The notes: generated by a model not told the origin, from the letters alone. A stretch of DNA of 64,000 bases from Sulfurospirillum multivorans DSM 12446 (GCF_000568815.1 NZ_CP007201.1:930001-994000); one strand, 5' to 3'. Positions 18,908 to 27,823 are shown, counted from the first letter of the stretch. Numbers and translations: made by a program.

Positions 18908-19519
18908 TTAACTTCTCACCACCTTCAACCAATTATAAATCGTAGCCTTCGAGACATTTAAAACCGAGCAGATATACCCCACGACATTACGAATGGCGAA
19001 GATGCCTTCACTCTCTAAGAAAACTACCAACTCTTTTTTATCGTCATTTGAAAGACCTGATAGGGCGATGTTTTTACTGCTTAAGTACTTCTCTATCGTT
19101 TCATCCGTATGTTCTCTCCAACTTTGCGAAAAAAGCACGGAAGGTTTGGGTGCGGAGTCGTTTACATGTAAAAAGCCTTTGAGCGACTCGAAGAGCGTTT
19201 CGATGGGCTCTGTATTGTAGTTGATGCAGATCATCCCGATGGGTTTTTCGTCCGCGTCTCGCACGATGATGCTGACGGCTTTGAGGCGTTTGCCTTCACT
19301 ACTGGTTTTATCGTATGGTCCGACCCAGTTTTCTTTAATACTGTTTAGATCTTTAAGCTCACTCAGCATCGCATCGCCGACACGGCGTTTGGAGAAGGCA
19401 TTGACGATGTGGACGAGTTTTTTGGCTTCCAAGTCGTGCATGACGACTTCAACATTGGGGTAAAACAGTTTTCCGAGGGCGTCGCATAGGGCAACATAAG
19501 ATTTGAGCTCTTTTTTCAT
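18908..19519 (-). CDS. YheO-type PAS/HTH transcriptional regulator
   Basis: 203 residues from the ATG at 19519. The N-terminal ~110 residues are a YheO-like PAS domain (VEVVMHDLEAKKLVHIVN, IGMICINYN), and the C-terminus is a helix-turn-helix of the DauR class (AIRNVVGYICSVLNVSKATIYNWL). DauR regulators respond to D-amino-acid-like ligands in E. coli; the ligand here is unknown. It is divergent from a dehydrogenase gene and the space between them holds an operator-like palindrome, so it probably controls that gene. It contains one TTACATGTAA (19162-19171). Confidence 0.85.
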   Translation of the reverse strand: MKKELKSYVALCDALGKLFYPNVEVVMHDLEAKKLVHIVNAFSKRRVGDAMLSELKDLNSIKENWVGPYDKTSSEGKRLKAVSIIVRDADEKPIGMICINYNTEPIETLFESLKGFLHVNDSAPKPSVLFSQSWREHTDETIEKYLSSKNIALSGLSNDDKKELVVFLESEGIFAIRNVVGYICSVLNVSKATIYNWLKVVRS

Positions 19520-19553
19520 GTCAAAATCATAACACAACTTTTGCAAAATTGTC

Positions 19554-19582
19554 TTGATAAAGAGTCTAATTTAGACTATAAT
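19554..19582 (+). promoter_or_regulatory. Sigma70 promoter with overlapping operator palindrome
   Basis: TTGATA (19554-19559), a 17-base spacer, and TATAAT (19577-19582) form a near-consensus promoter for the dehydrogenase gene. In the spacer, touching the -10 box, is a perfect inverted repeat AGTCTAA-T-TTAGACT (19563-19577), placed where a bound protein would block RNA polymerase. The divergent YheO-type regulator is the obvious candidate. Confidence 0.8.
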
Positions 19583-19608
19583 TCTAAAAACTACCACAAG
19601 GAATGAAC

Positions 19609-20460
19609 ATGGCAATCGGTTTTATAGGACTTGGAAATTTAGGCTCAGCCATCGCAAAACGCTTAACGAGCATGGGAGAAGAGGTCATCGTTTGGAATCG
19701 TACAACGTCCAAAGCAGAGGCCAAAGGGTTTGTGTGTGAAAGCTCACCCAAAGCACTCTTGGAGAAGTGTGACACGGTGCTCATGTGTCTGTTTGACTCA
19801 GATGGAGTCCGAAATGTTTTAACGATGGAAAACGGACTTTTAAGCGCAACGCTTAAAGGCAAAACCATCATCGATCTTTCGACCAACCATTTCAACGATG
19901 TCATTGAGTTTCATGCCATGGTTGAAAAGCAGGGTGGAAATTACCTCGAATCGCCTGTTTTAGGCAGTGTTGTTCCTGCGAGTAAAGGTGAGTTGACCGC
20001 GGTGTGTGCTGGCAAAGAGAGCACCTTTCTTACATGTAAACCACTTCTTGAAAAATTTGCCTCTACGATTTTCCATCTCAAAGAGGTGGGATTTGCGGCG
20101 AAGATGAAGCTTATCAACAACCTCTGTCTTGGCTCATTTATGGCGACGATTGCCGAGTGTACGGCGCTTGGAGAAGCGTGTGGCATCGATAAAAAAGAGC
20201 TTTTAGAGATTTTGGGCGCAGGGGGCGGAAAGTCACTCGTACTCGCGGCTAAAACACAAAAGCTCATCGATGAGGACTTTAGCCCGCATTTTAGCACCGC
20301 GGCGATCACGAAAGATTTACACTGTCTGCAAGACTTGGCGTACAGCTTGAACCGTCCGCTTTACACGGCAAGTGTCACCAAAGAGCTCTTTTCCAAAATG
20401 AAAATGATGGGCAAAGGCGACGAGGACTTTAGTTCTATTTACCAACTTTTTAAAGCGTGA
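19609..20460 (+). CDS. NAD(P)-dependent beta-hydroxyacid dehydrogenase
   Basis: 283 residues. An N-terminal Rossmann domain with GFIGLGNLGSAIAKRL and a later GFAAKMKLINNLCLG, with the conserved catalytic lysine, place it in the 3-hydroxyisobutyrate / glyoxylate reductase family. The substrate (glyoxylate, succinic or malonic semialdehyde, or another) cannot be told. The ATG at 19609 is chosen because AAGGA lies 6 bases before it; the ATG at 19603 would touch that site. It is probably controlled by the divergent regulator. One TTACATGTAA lies at 20030-20039, read as LTCK. Confidence 0.9.
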   Translation: MAIGFIGLGNLGSAIAKRLTSMGEEVIVWNRTTSKAEAKGFVCESSPKALLEKCDTVLMCLFDSDGVRNVLTMENGLLSATLKGKTIIDLSTNHFNDVIEFHAMVEKQGGNYLESPVLGSVVPASKGELTAVCAGKESTFLTCKPLLEKFASTIFHLKEVGFAAKMKLINNLCLGSFMATIAECTALGEACGIDKKELLEILGAGGGKSLVLAAKTQKLIDEDFSPHFSTAAITKDLHCLQDLAYSLNRPLYTASVTKELFSKMKMMGKGDEDFSSIYQLFKA

Positions 20461-20467
20461 CAAAAAT

Positions 20468-20498
20468 AGGGCACTTAAAGGTAAAGTGCCCTTTACTT
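20468..20498 (+). terminator. Terminator after the dehydrogenase gene
   Basis: Stem AGGGCACTT / AAGTGCCCT (9 bp, 7-base loop) followed by TTACTTTAT. The bases from here to 20709 hold no gene; they are AT-rich and should carry the formate dehydrogenase promoter, which I could not pin down. Confidence 0.8.
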
Positions 20499-20709
20499 TA
20501 TCGTTAGACCCATTCTCCCTTTTCTCCCCCTTTTTACTGATAGTATCTCCTCGCCACTAAGTTTAAATAAAATTAATCTTAATTTAATAATTTAACTTGT
20601 AATCTTTCGGCTTTCAAAATTTATTGAAGAGCTTACCCGAAAAAACTGTCATTTTTTGGGGTGAACTCTTAAAATAATGCAGAGTTCAAAATACGAAAGG
20701 AGATGCTAG

Positions 20710-20907
20710 ATGAACGAAAGCAGACGTGGCTTTGTTAAAAAAGCTGCTCTTGTAAGTGCGGTCGCAACCGTAGGTGTTGTGGGTGTACAGGCAAGTGCTT
20801 CTGGGACAAAAGGTACGAATGGCGTGGTAAAGGGAAAATCACCAAAAAAAGAGATTACCTATACCAAAACAGCGAATTGGGACGAGTATTATAAAGCGGC
20901 CCTCTAA
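20710..20907 (+). CDS. Small twin-arginine protein of the formate dehydrogenase region
   Basis: 65 residues: a twin-arginine signal (ESRRGFVKKAALVSAVATVG) and a short basic mature part ending in TANWDEYYKAAL. It matches the family described as formate dehydrogenase region TAT target proteins, found in front of fdhA in Campylobacterota. Its function is not established; a role in cofactor loading, export or complex assembly has been supposed. Good ribosome-binding site (AAAGGAG). Confidence 0.85.
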   Translation: MNESRRGFVKKAALVSAVATVGVVGVQASASGTKGTNGVVKGKSPKKEITYTKTANWDEYYKAAL

Positions 20908-20927
20908 CATCAAGGAGACATAGCGTT

Positions 20928-23789
20928 ATGGAAAACACAACAGCGCGTGCTCTAAACACGACCGTAGGTCGTAGATCATTTTTGAAAATGGCAGCATTGG
21001 GAAGCGTCTTTGGCGCAACATCAAGCTTTGCCAGTGAGAAAGTGACAAGAGCCGCAACAGAGGAAGAGGTCAAAGACCCGTTTCCTGGAAGCAAAAAAAT
21101 TAAGACCATCTGTACATCGTGTTCAGTCGGTTGTGGTGTGATCGCAGAAGTTCACAACGGTGTTTGGGTTCGTCAAGAAGTTGCTCAGGATCACCCAATT
21201 AGCCTTGGTGGACACTGTTGTAAGGGTGCTGATATGATCGATATGGTCAGATCAGAAGTGCGCCTCAAGTATCCAATGGAAAAAGTTAATGGTCAGTGGA
21301 AACGTCTCTCTTGGGATGAAGCGCTGAATCGCATTGCGAAAAAATTGAGTGAACTTAAGAAAAAAGATGGCGCTGATGCCGTTCAGTTCTTAGGCTCTGC
21401 CAAAATGAGCAATGAACAAGCCTACTACTTTAGAAAATTTGCCGCGTTTTTTGGTACAAACAATATAGATCACCAAGCACGAATTTGACACAGCTCCTCA
21501 GTCGCCGGTGTGGCGAATACATTAGGATATGGGTCAATGACAAACTCGTTTGGAGACATCCAAAATGCAAAATCTATCTTTATTATTGGTTGTAATCCAG
21601 CCGTTAATCACCCTGTAGGTTTTGGTCATATTTTAAAAGCAAAAGAGAGAAATAACGCAAAAATTATCGTTATTGATCCACGCTTCACAAAAAGTGCTGC
21701 AAAAGCAGACTATTTTGCACAAATTCGCCCCGGCACAGACATCCCTTTTGTCTATGGTATGCTACATATCATTTTTAAAAATGGTTGGGAAGATAAAAAA
21801 TACATCGAAGATCGCGTGTATGGTATGGATGAAATCAGAGCAGAAGCTGCCAAATGGACACCTCAAGTTGTTGCGGATGTTACAGGCGTTAGTGCAGAAA
21901 CTCTCATCGAAATCACAACCGTTTATGCGAAAAACTCTCCTGGTACGCTTCTTTGGGCAATGGGTTTAACCCAACACACCATCGGTACAGGAAACACACG
22001 TATTGCTCCTATTCTTCAAATGGCACTGGGCTATATGGGAAAAGCAGGTGGTGGTACGAACATTCTTAGAGGTCACGACAACGTTCAAGGTGCAACCGAT
22101 ATGGGATGTTTATCGGACACACTTCCTGGCTATTACGGTTTGGTGGAAGGCTCATGGAAATACTACGCACGCATGTGGGGTGTGGAGTATGACTACATCA
22201 AATCACAGTTTAAAGATGCTTCATGGATGGGAAAACCAGGCTTTACGTTAGCACGTTGGTGGGCAGGCGTTCTCGCTGGAAAACCGGGTGAAGATGCGAT
22301 TGAAAATGCAGGAACCAATCTTAAAGCGCTTGTCGTTATGGGCTGTGGCATCACGTCAACCTCTCAAAATCTTAAAATCCAACAAGGTCTTGATAACCTA
22401 GAACTTTTGGTCATTGCCGATCCGTTTGTGAACGAAGCAGCAATTTTGACCAATCGAAAAGACAATCTTTTCATCTTGCCTTCCGCGACACAGTTTGAAA
22501 GCAGTGGTACCGTTTCAGCAACCAACCGAAGTGCGCAGTGGCGTTCTAAAGTGGTGGAGCCTCTTTATGAGAGCAAGCCTGATCAAGAGATTATGTTTGA
22601 ACTTGCCAAGCGTTTAGGGTTTTATGAAGAGTACACCCGTTCGATGATGATGAACCTCAAAAGCGATGGTTATCTTGAAATGACACTTAATAAAAAAACA
22701 TTCCAGTGGCCTGAAGATGCGACGATTGAGATTTCGCGAACCCTTAGAACCATTGGTATGATGGGTTGGACACCTGAACGTATTAAAAAACACACCGATA
22801 ACTGGCATCTGTTTGATGAAATCACGGGTGCAGGAAAAGGCGAGATGAAGGGCGAGTATTACGGTCTTCCATGGCCATGCTGGAGTGTAAAACACGGCGG
22901 TACACCAAACCTTTATAACGTCGATGTGCCTGTAAGCGAAGGCGGTATGGGCTTTAGAAATAACTTTGGTTTGGAAAAAGATGGCGTGAGCCTGCTTGCG
23001 GGTAATGGTTCAGCGCCACTAGATTCAAAAGTCAATGGCGGATACCCTGAAATTACCAAAGAGAACATCGAAAAACTCATTGGAAGAACGCTTAGTGCCT
23101 CTGAAAAAGATCTTTGTGGTGCGAACTGGAAAACATGTACGAGTGGTAAATTGGTTGATTTAGCACTTGAAGCTGGATTGACACCTTATGGAAATGCTAA
23201 GGCGCGCGCCGTTGTTTGGACGTTCCCTGATCGCATTCCACTTCACCGTGAGCCACTCTATTCTCCACGTCCTGATTTGGTTGAAAAATACCCAACGTAT
23301 GCGGACAAGCAGAACCATTTCCGTGTGACCACAAAGTATGCAACGATACAAAAAGAGAAAGACTACACCAAAGAGTTCCCGATCGTCATGACAACCGGTC
23401 GTTTGGTTACGATGATGGGTGCTGGTTTGGAAAACAGAGCCTCAAAATACATTTGTGCCTTAACGCCAGAGATGTTCTGCGACATTCATCCTGATTTGGC
23501 AGGCAAAAACGGCATCCAAAACGGTCACATGATGTGGGTACACTCTCCAGCAGGTACCAAAATCAAAGTAAAGGCGAAGTATTCGTACACCGTTTTACCG
23601 AATATGGTCTTTTTACCGTTCCACTTCGGAGGCTTTATGCAAGGTGTGGACATGACGGGCAATTTCCCAGCAGGAACGAAGCCTTATGCCAGCGGTGAAT
23701 GTGCCAATACGGTTGTGAGTTATGGGTATGACATCATTACGCAGATTCCTGCATCTAAAGCGGGTTTATGCCGCGTAGAGAAAGCGTAG
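20928..23789 (+). CDS. fdhA: Formate dehydrogenase catalytic subunit, selenocysteine-containing
   Basis: 953 residues if the TGA at 21486-21488 is read as selenocysteine (Sec187). The N-terminus is a twin-arginine signal (GRRSFLKMAALGSVFG), followed by the [4Fe-4S] motif CTSCSVGCG...HCCKG. The residues just before the TGA (NIDHQARI) and after it (HSSSVAGVANT) are the conserved flanks of the active-site Cys/Sec in formate dehydrogenases, where the residue binds molybdenum or tungsten. The frame continues unbroken to 23789 and ends in a typical dinucleotide-binding domain. It oxidises formate in the periplasm and passes electrons through FdhB and FdhC to menaquinone. Without Sec insertion the product would stop at 186 residues. 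Confidence 0.95.
21486..21525 (+). promoter_or_regulatory. SECIS-like hairpin directing selenocysteine insertion
   Basis: Directly after the TGA, a stem TCGCC / GGCGA (21502-21506 with 21512-21516) closes a GGTGT loop. The loop begins 18 bases after the UGA, the same spacing and a very similar loop (GGUCU) to the E. coli fdhF SECIS element that SelB recognises. Confidence 0.8.
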
Positions 23790-23799
23790 GGGGCACATG

Positions 23800-24402
23800 A
23801 TGGAAAACGCTAGAATGAAATTTTACTGCGATGAGAGCAGATGTATTGAGTGTGATGGATGCAGCATTGCTTGTGCGGAAGCGCATGAGTTGCCTGCTGG
23901 AATTGCACGCAGAAAAGTGATTACGATTCATGAGGGAATTCCTGGAAAAGAGGTCTCTACTTCGATTGCATGTATGCACTGTACGGACGCTCCATGTGAG
24001 CAGGTTTGCCCCGTAGATTGTTTCTACATTCGCGAAGACGGTGTGGTGCTTCATGATAAAGAGAAGTGTATCGGTTGTGGATACTGCTTATACGCATGCC
24101 CATTTGGTGCACCTCAGTTTCCACGAGAGGGTATTTTTGGCTCAAAAGGTGCGATGGATAAATGTACGATGTGTGCAGGAGGTCCACTTGCGACCAATTC
24201 ACATCATGAATTTGAACTGTATGGTCAAAACCGTATTGCTGAGGGAAAAGTTCCTGTATGTGCAGCGATGTGTTCAACCAAAGCACTTTTAGTCGGTGAT
24301 GCGCAGTCCGTGTCCAATGTCATCAGAGAGCGTGTTACGGCTCGTGGCGGAAAAGGTATAAACTCATCGTACGGATGGGATAAAGCCTATAAAAACCAAT
24401 GA
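23800..24402 (+). CDS. fdhB: Formate dehydrogenase iron-sulfur subunit
   Basis: 200 residues. Four ferredoxin-type cysteine groups: CIECDGCSIAC, CMHCTDAPCEQVC, CIGCGYCLYAC, and CTMC...CAAMC. It carries electrons from FdhA to the membrane cytochrome b. The ATG at 23800 follows an ATG at 23797; GGGGG lies upstream. The spacing to fdhA is 10 bp, and its stop overlaps the following frame (ATGA). Confidence 0.95.
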   Translation: MENARMKFYCDESRCIECDGCSIACAEAHELPAGIARRKVITIHEGIPGKEVSTSIACMHCTDAPCEQVCPVDCFYIREDGVVLHDKEKCIGCGYCLYACPFGAPQFPREGIFGSKGAMDKCTMCAGGPLATNSHHEFELYGQNRIAEGKVPVCAAMCSTKALLVGDAQSVSNVIRERVTARGGKGINSSYGWDKAYKNQ

Positions 24403-24413
24403 AAGGAATAGCA

Positions 24414-25313
24414 ATGAGAAAGTATTTTTACGCACTCATTGCGCTCCTAAGTTTGGCTACGGTGGCATTGGCTACCAATAGTCAAATCTGGGGTGAAATG
24501 CGTATACAAAATATTTTAGGGTACGGACAAGAAGAGAGCTTAAAATTAGGCGCTTGGTTTACTTTATTGCAAAGCAAATACTTTGCATGGGTGTTTTTAG
24601 GGGTACTGATCGGTGTTCCGACCGTCTTTTTCTTACACTATAAAATTATAGGACAAAAAGTATTTCCACACAGTCATAATAAACATTATGCCTTTAATCT
24701 GTTCCATAGAACGGTTCACCAAATCGCGGCAGTTAGCTTTTTGGTGATTATCCCCACAGGATTTATTATCGTGTTTGGTGATTTCTTTGGGGGTGGTACA
24801 CTTGTGAGAATGGCAAAAAACCTTCATGGAATTTTCACCATTCCGTTTGCCATTGTCATTATTCCCATGGCACTTATGTGGATTAAAGAGGCGATTTTTA
24901 ATCTGGAAGATATTAAATGGTTCATGATCTTAGGAGGGTATCTCTCTAAAGAAAAACGCATCATCAACGCAACCCAATTTAACGCAGGTCAAAAGATGTG
25001 GTATTGGGTCTGTATTTTGGGTGGTTTAGTCATGATTTTAAGTGGTGCGATGATGTTCTTTATGGACTTTAAAATCGAGATGTTGCATAACCTTACGGGT
25101 TTGAGCCACATTGATATGTTAAGAGCTTCTGCTATTATCCATAATGTTATGGGCTTTATTTTAGTAGCTGTCTTCTTTACGCATATTTATATGGCAGCGG
25201 TTGCGATTAAGGGTGCCATTCACAGCATCATCACGGGTTACGTCGAAGAAGAGGAAGTCAAATTCCTTCACAATGCGTGGTATAAAAAGCTTAAGGAAAA
25301 AGGCAAGTTTTAG
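24414..25313 (+). CDS. fdhC: Formate dehydrogenase cytochrome b subunit (membrane anchor)
   Basis: 299 residues with an N-terminal export-like segment, about four to five membrane helices, and heme-ligand histidines in FHRTVHQIAAVS, NLHGIFT and IIHNVMGFILVAVFFTHIY. This is the FdnI-like gamma subunit that reduces menaquinone. ATG 24414 is preceded by AAGGA with proper spacing; an ATG at 24399 overlapping the fdhB stop is possible but lacks that site. Confidence 0.92.
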   Translation: MRKYFYALIALLSLATVALATNSQIWGEMRIQNILGYGQEESLKLGAWFTLLQSKYFAWVFLGVLIGVPTVFFLHYKIIGQKVFPHSHNKHYAFNLFHRTVHQIAAVSFLVIIPTGFIIVFGDFFGGGTLVRMAKNLHGIFTIPFAIVIIPMALMWIKEAIFNLEDIKWFMILGGYLSKEKRIINATQFNAGQKMWYWVCILGGLVMILSGAMMFFMDFKIEMLHNLTGLSHIDMLRASAIIHNVMGFILVAVFFTHIYMAAVAIKGAIHSIITGYVEEEEVKFLHNAWYKKLKEKGKF

Positions 25314-25319
25314 TCTTTA

Positions 25320-25347
25320 CATGTAAGGAGAAATCTCTCCTTACATG
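25320..25347 (+). terminator. Terminator of the formate dehydrogenase operon
   Basis: A perfect 12-bp stem (arms 25320-25331 and 25336-25347) with a 4-base loop. The left arm includes part of the TTACATGTAA copy at 25317-25326. Confidence 0.75.
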
Positions 25348-25377
25348 CCTTCAAACGCTTTACATGTAAAACCTCTT

Positions 25378-25406
25378 TTGCGATTTTCAAACTTCTGTGC
25401 TATACT
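25378..25406 (+). promoter_or_regulatory. Sigma70 promoter of the leu leader
   Basis: TTGCGA (25378-25383), 17-base spacer, TATACT (25401-25406), with a TG two bases before the -10 box. It lies 28 bases ahead of the leader-peptide ATG. Confidence 0.75.
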
Positions 25407-25434
25407 TTTGTCAAATTTTCTTAAAGGAGAACCG

Positions 25435-25536
25435 ATGGCAACTTTTATATCCCATCACACCATACACCAACCTCAGAGCATAGCGCAATTTTCTAACGCA
25501 TCACTCGTCGTCGTCCTCCTCCTGAAGCTCCGTTAA
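25435..25536 (+). CDS. Leader peptide with Val-Val-Val-Leu-Leu-Leu run, leuA attenuator
   Basis: 33 residues with a good ribosome-binding site (AAAGGAG, 6-7 bases before ATG). Near the end the codons are GTC GTC GTC CTC CTC CTG, giving SLVVVLLLKLR and then stop; isoleucines occur earlier. It lies between a strong promoter and leuA. This is the design of a transcription-attenuation leader (as in leu and ilv operons of enterobacteria): ribosome stalling at scarce Val/Leu tRNAs would favour an antiterminator. It is likely an untransported regulatory peptide with no other role. Confidence 0.82.
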   Translation: MATFISHHTIHQPQSIAQFSNASLVVVLLLKLR

Positions 25537-25715
25537 CACTTCACACTCACCCCTTTATTTTCACTGTTGATTTTTAAATTGGCTTTTTAGCCCTGAGGAT
25601 ACCTCTACCTAATTAGCACAATTTTATTCATTTTCATTGCTGTTTTTCTTGCCATGACGCAAGATTTTTCTGCCTATATGAGCTATTGGCTCATTCATAA
25701 CTTAAGGATATTTCT
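25537..25715 (+). promoter_or_regulatory. Attenuator region of leuA
   Basis: After the leader peptide the RNA can form several hairpins: GGCT-TTTT-AGCC near 25580-25595, a terminator-like TCTTGC / GCAAGA followed by five T (25647-25669), and ATGAGC-TATTG-GCTCAT (25678-25694) just before the leuA ribosome-binding site (TAAGGA). The middle one is the best candidate for the attenuating terminator. The exact antiterminator pairing needs folding software. Confidence 0.55.
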
Positions 25716-27041
25716 ATGCAAAATACAGACATGACACAAACGTTTAAAAAATACAAACCGTACCCCTTAGTTCCTTTATCTCACAGAGAGTGGGCAAGTA
25801 ACGTTATTACAGGTGCTCCCATTTGGGTTAGTACCGATCTTCGAGACGGCAATCAAGCCCTTGTAGCGCCGATGAATGCGACCAAAAAATTGGCGTATTT
25901 TCAAAAATTGGTTGCGATGGGATTTAAAGAGATCGAGATCGCGTATCCGAGCGCTTCTCAAACGGATTTTGACTTTTGTCGAACGTTGATTGAGCAAAAT
26001 TTAATCCCTGAGGATGTTAGGGTTGCAGTCTTAATGCCTTCCATCGAAAAACACATTAGAAAAACGTTTGAAGCGTTGAATGGTGCCAAAAAAGTAACGA
26101 TGCACCTTTACAATCCAACGGCAGACAATCAGCGAAAAATTGTGTTTGACAAAAGCAAAGCGGAGATTATCGCTTTAGCGGTTGAAGGCACACGCATCAT
26201 CAAAGAAGAGGCGGCAAAATTTAAAGGTGATGTGATGTTTCAGTATTCACCCGAGAGCTTTTCACAAACCGAGTTGGAGTTTGCACGCGATGTGGTCAAT
26301 GCGGTTATCAGCGAGTGGATGCCAACGAAAAATGCGCCCATGGTTATCAATTTGCCCAACACCTTAGAGGCATGCACACCCAACATCTATGCCGATAGAA
26401 TCGAGTGGATGAGCAAACAGATGTTAGAACGTGACGCGGTAATATTGAGCGTTCATCCGCACAATGACAGAGGCACGGCGGTTGCGAGCGCGGAAATGGC
26501 GATCTTAGCAGGAGCACAAAGGGTTGAGGGCACGCTTTTGGGAAATGGCGAGAGAGCGGGTAATGTTGACTTGGTTACGATGGCGTTCAATCTTTACTCT
26601 CAGGGAATCGATCCGATGTTAGATATTTACAATATCGATACGATTTTGCAGGAGATCATCACATTGACACACAGTACCATTCCTCCCCGTCACCCTTATG
26701 TAGGTTCTATGATTTACACGGCTTTTTCGGGCACGCATCAGGACGCAATAAAGAAGGGTATGGAGTATCAAAAGGTGGTGTTAGATGGCTATTGGCACGT
26801 CCCGTACTTGATCATCGATCCAAAGGATATTAAGCGGGATTACCGTGATGTGGTGCGCATCAATTCGCAATCGGGCAAAAGCGGCGTGGCGTATGTGCTC
26901 AAAGAGTTTTACGGCATCGAAACGACGAAAACGATGCAAATTGAAATTGCTTTAGAAGTGCAAAAGTTGTGTGATGAAAAAGGAATCGAGGTGAATGCCG
27001 AAGAAATTTTCAAAGTATTTCGCCAAATGTGTAAGCTTTAG
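25716..27041 (+). CDS. leuA: 2-isopropylmalate synthase, fungal/actinobacterial type, without C-terminal regulatory domain
   Basis: 441 residues. N-terminus KYKPYPLVPLSHREW followed by the catalytic DLRDGNQAL, later VHPHNDRGTAVA with metal-binding histidines, and GTLLGNGERAGNVD. This is the TIM-barrel plus linker of the LeuA type found in Mycobacterium and yeast. Those enzymes run to ~570-640 residues because of a LeuA dimer domain that binds leucine; here the chain stops soon after the linker. It makes 2-isopropylmalate from acetyl-CoA and 2-oxoisovalerate. A related condensing reaction cannot be excluded. An ATG at 25731 is an alternative start. Confidence 0.88.
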   Translation: MQNTDMTQTFKKYKPYPLVPLSHREWASNVITGAPIWVSTDLRDGNQALVAPMNATKKLAYFQKLVAMGFKEIEIAYPSASQTDFDFCRTLIEQNLIPEDVRVAVLMPSIEKHIRKTFEALNGAKKVTMHLYNPTADNQRKIVFDKSKAEIIALAVEGTRIIKEEAAKFKGDVMFQYSPESFSQTELEFARDVVNAVISEWMPTKNAPMVINLPNTLEACTPNIYADRIEWMSKQMLERDAVILSVHPHNDRGTAVASAEMAILAGAQRVEGTLLGNGERAGNVDLVTMAFNLYSQGIDPMLDIYNIDTILQEIITLTHSTIPPRHPYVGSMIYTAFSGTHQDAIKKGMEYQKVVLDGYWHVPYLIIDPKDIKRDYRDVVRINSQSGKSGVAYVLKEFYGIETTKTMQIEIALEVQKLCDEKGIEVNAEEIFKVFRQMCKL

Positions 27042-27127
27042 AGCTTTACATGTAAAGATTTTGAGGCGCATCAAAGTAAAATTTGACGTGTTGTATTAGA
27101 ATATACGAAGAAGATCAAGGAGTTAAG

Positions 27128-27823
27128 ATGAAAGCATGTGTACTCTCCGTTCAAGTGGGACGTGCGAAAACTTATGGTGATACACGATCGAAAGATTTTT
27201 TGGAAAAAGAGTGGGTTAGTGCCTCGTTTAAAGAAGTCAGCCAAGTCCCTCTTTTTGCAAGTTTTAGTGGGTTAGCTGGCGATGAAGTCGCCGATAAAAT
27301 GCACCATGGCGGAATCGATAAAGCCATCTTTGCCAACAGCTATGAAAACTATGCGCATTGGGCTTCATTTTTAGAAGTTGAGTCTTTACCTTATGGTGCT
27401 TTAGCGGAAAATCTAACGATACAAGGCTTGCACGAAAGCAATGTATCGTTAGGAGATATTCATCAGATAGGTACAGCTATTTTGCAAGTCTCACAGCCGC
27501 GAAAACCGTGTTGGAAAATTTCGCGAAGATGGAATCATAAAGCCTTTACCAATGAGATTTTCACCAGTGGATTTACGGGATGGTACTATAAAGTGTTACA
27601 AGAAGGCATCATAGGATCTAACAATGACGTGCGGGTGATTCTGCAAAAAAAGACGCCTCAAATTTCTATTTTGGAGGCAAATAACGCTTTTAGAGAGCCT
27701 GAAAAATATAGACAAATCCTTGAGACTATTTTAAATATACCTTCTCTTGCGAGTTCTTATCAAGAAAGTGTTGTAAAACGGCTCAATAATGAGAGTAACC
27801 TTGGGTATATGAAAACGGAATAA
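27128..27823 (+). CDS. MOSC domain protein, YiiM-like
   Basis: 231 residues. The MOSC core is seen in GDEVADKMHHGGIDKAIFANSYENYAHW and in LQVSQPRKPCWKI with the conserved cysteine that is thought to take part in cofactor or sulfur chemistry. YiiM relatives reduce N-hydroxylated bases with a molybdenum cofactor. The ATG at 27128 has AAGGAG upstream; a longer frame starts at 27083 without support. A TTACATGTAA copy lies at 27046-27055 between leuA and this gene. Confidence 0.85.
   Translation: MKACVLSVQVGRAKTYGDTRSKDFLEKEWVSASFKEVSQVPLFASFSGLAGDEVADKMHHGGIDKAIFANSYENYAHWASFLEVESLPYGALAENLTIQGLHESNVSLGDIHQIGTAILQVSQPRKPCWKISRRWNHKAFTNEIFTSGFTGWYYKVLQEGIIGSNNDVRVILQKKTPQISILEANNAFREPEKYRQILETILNIPSLASSYQESVVKRLNNESNLGYMKTE

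Noticed and set aside
21510-23789. A separate oxidoreductase gene starting with GTG after a truncated fdhA
   Set aside because: The TGA before it lies exactly at the active-site position of formate dehydrogenase, with the frame unchanged and a SECIS-like hairpin behind, so it is one selenoprotein gene.
25345-25434. A longer reading of the leader frame beginning upstream of the leuA promoter
   Set aside because: The extra codons overlap the terminator and the promoter (25378-25406); the ATG at 25435 has a proper ribosome-binding site and gives a typical leader peptide.
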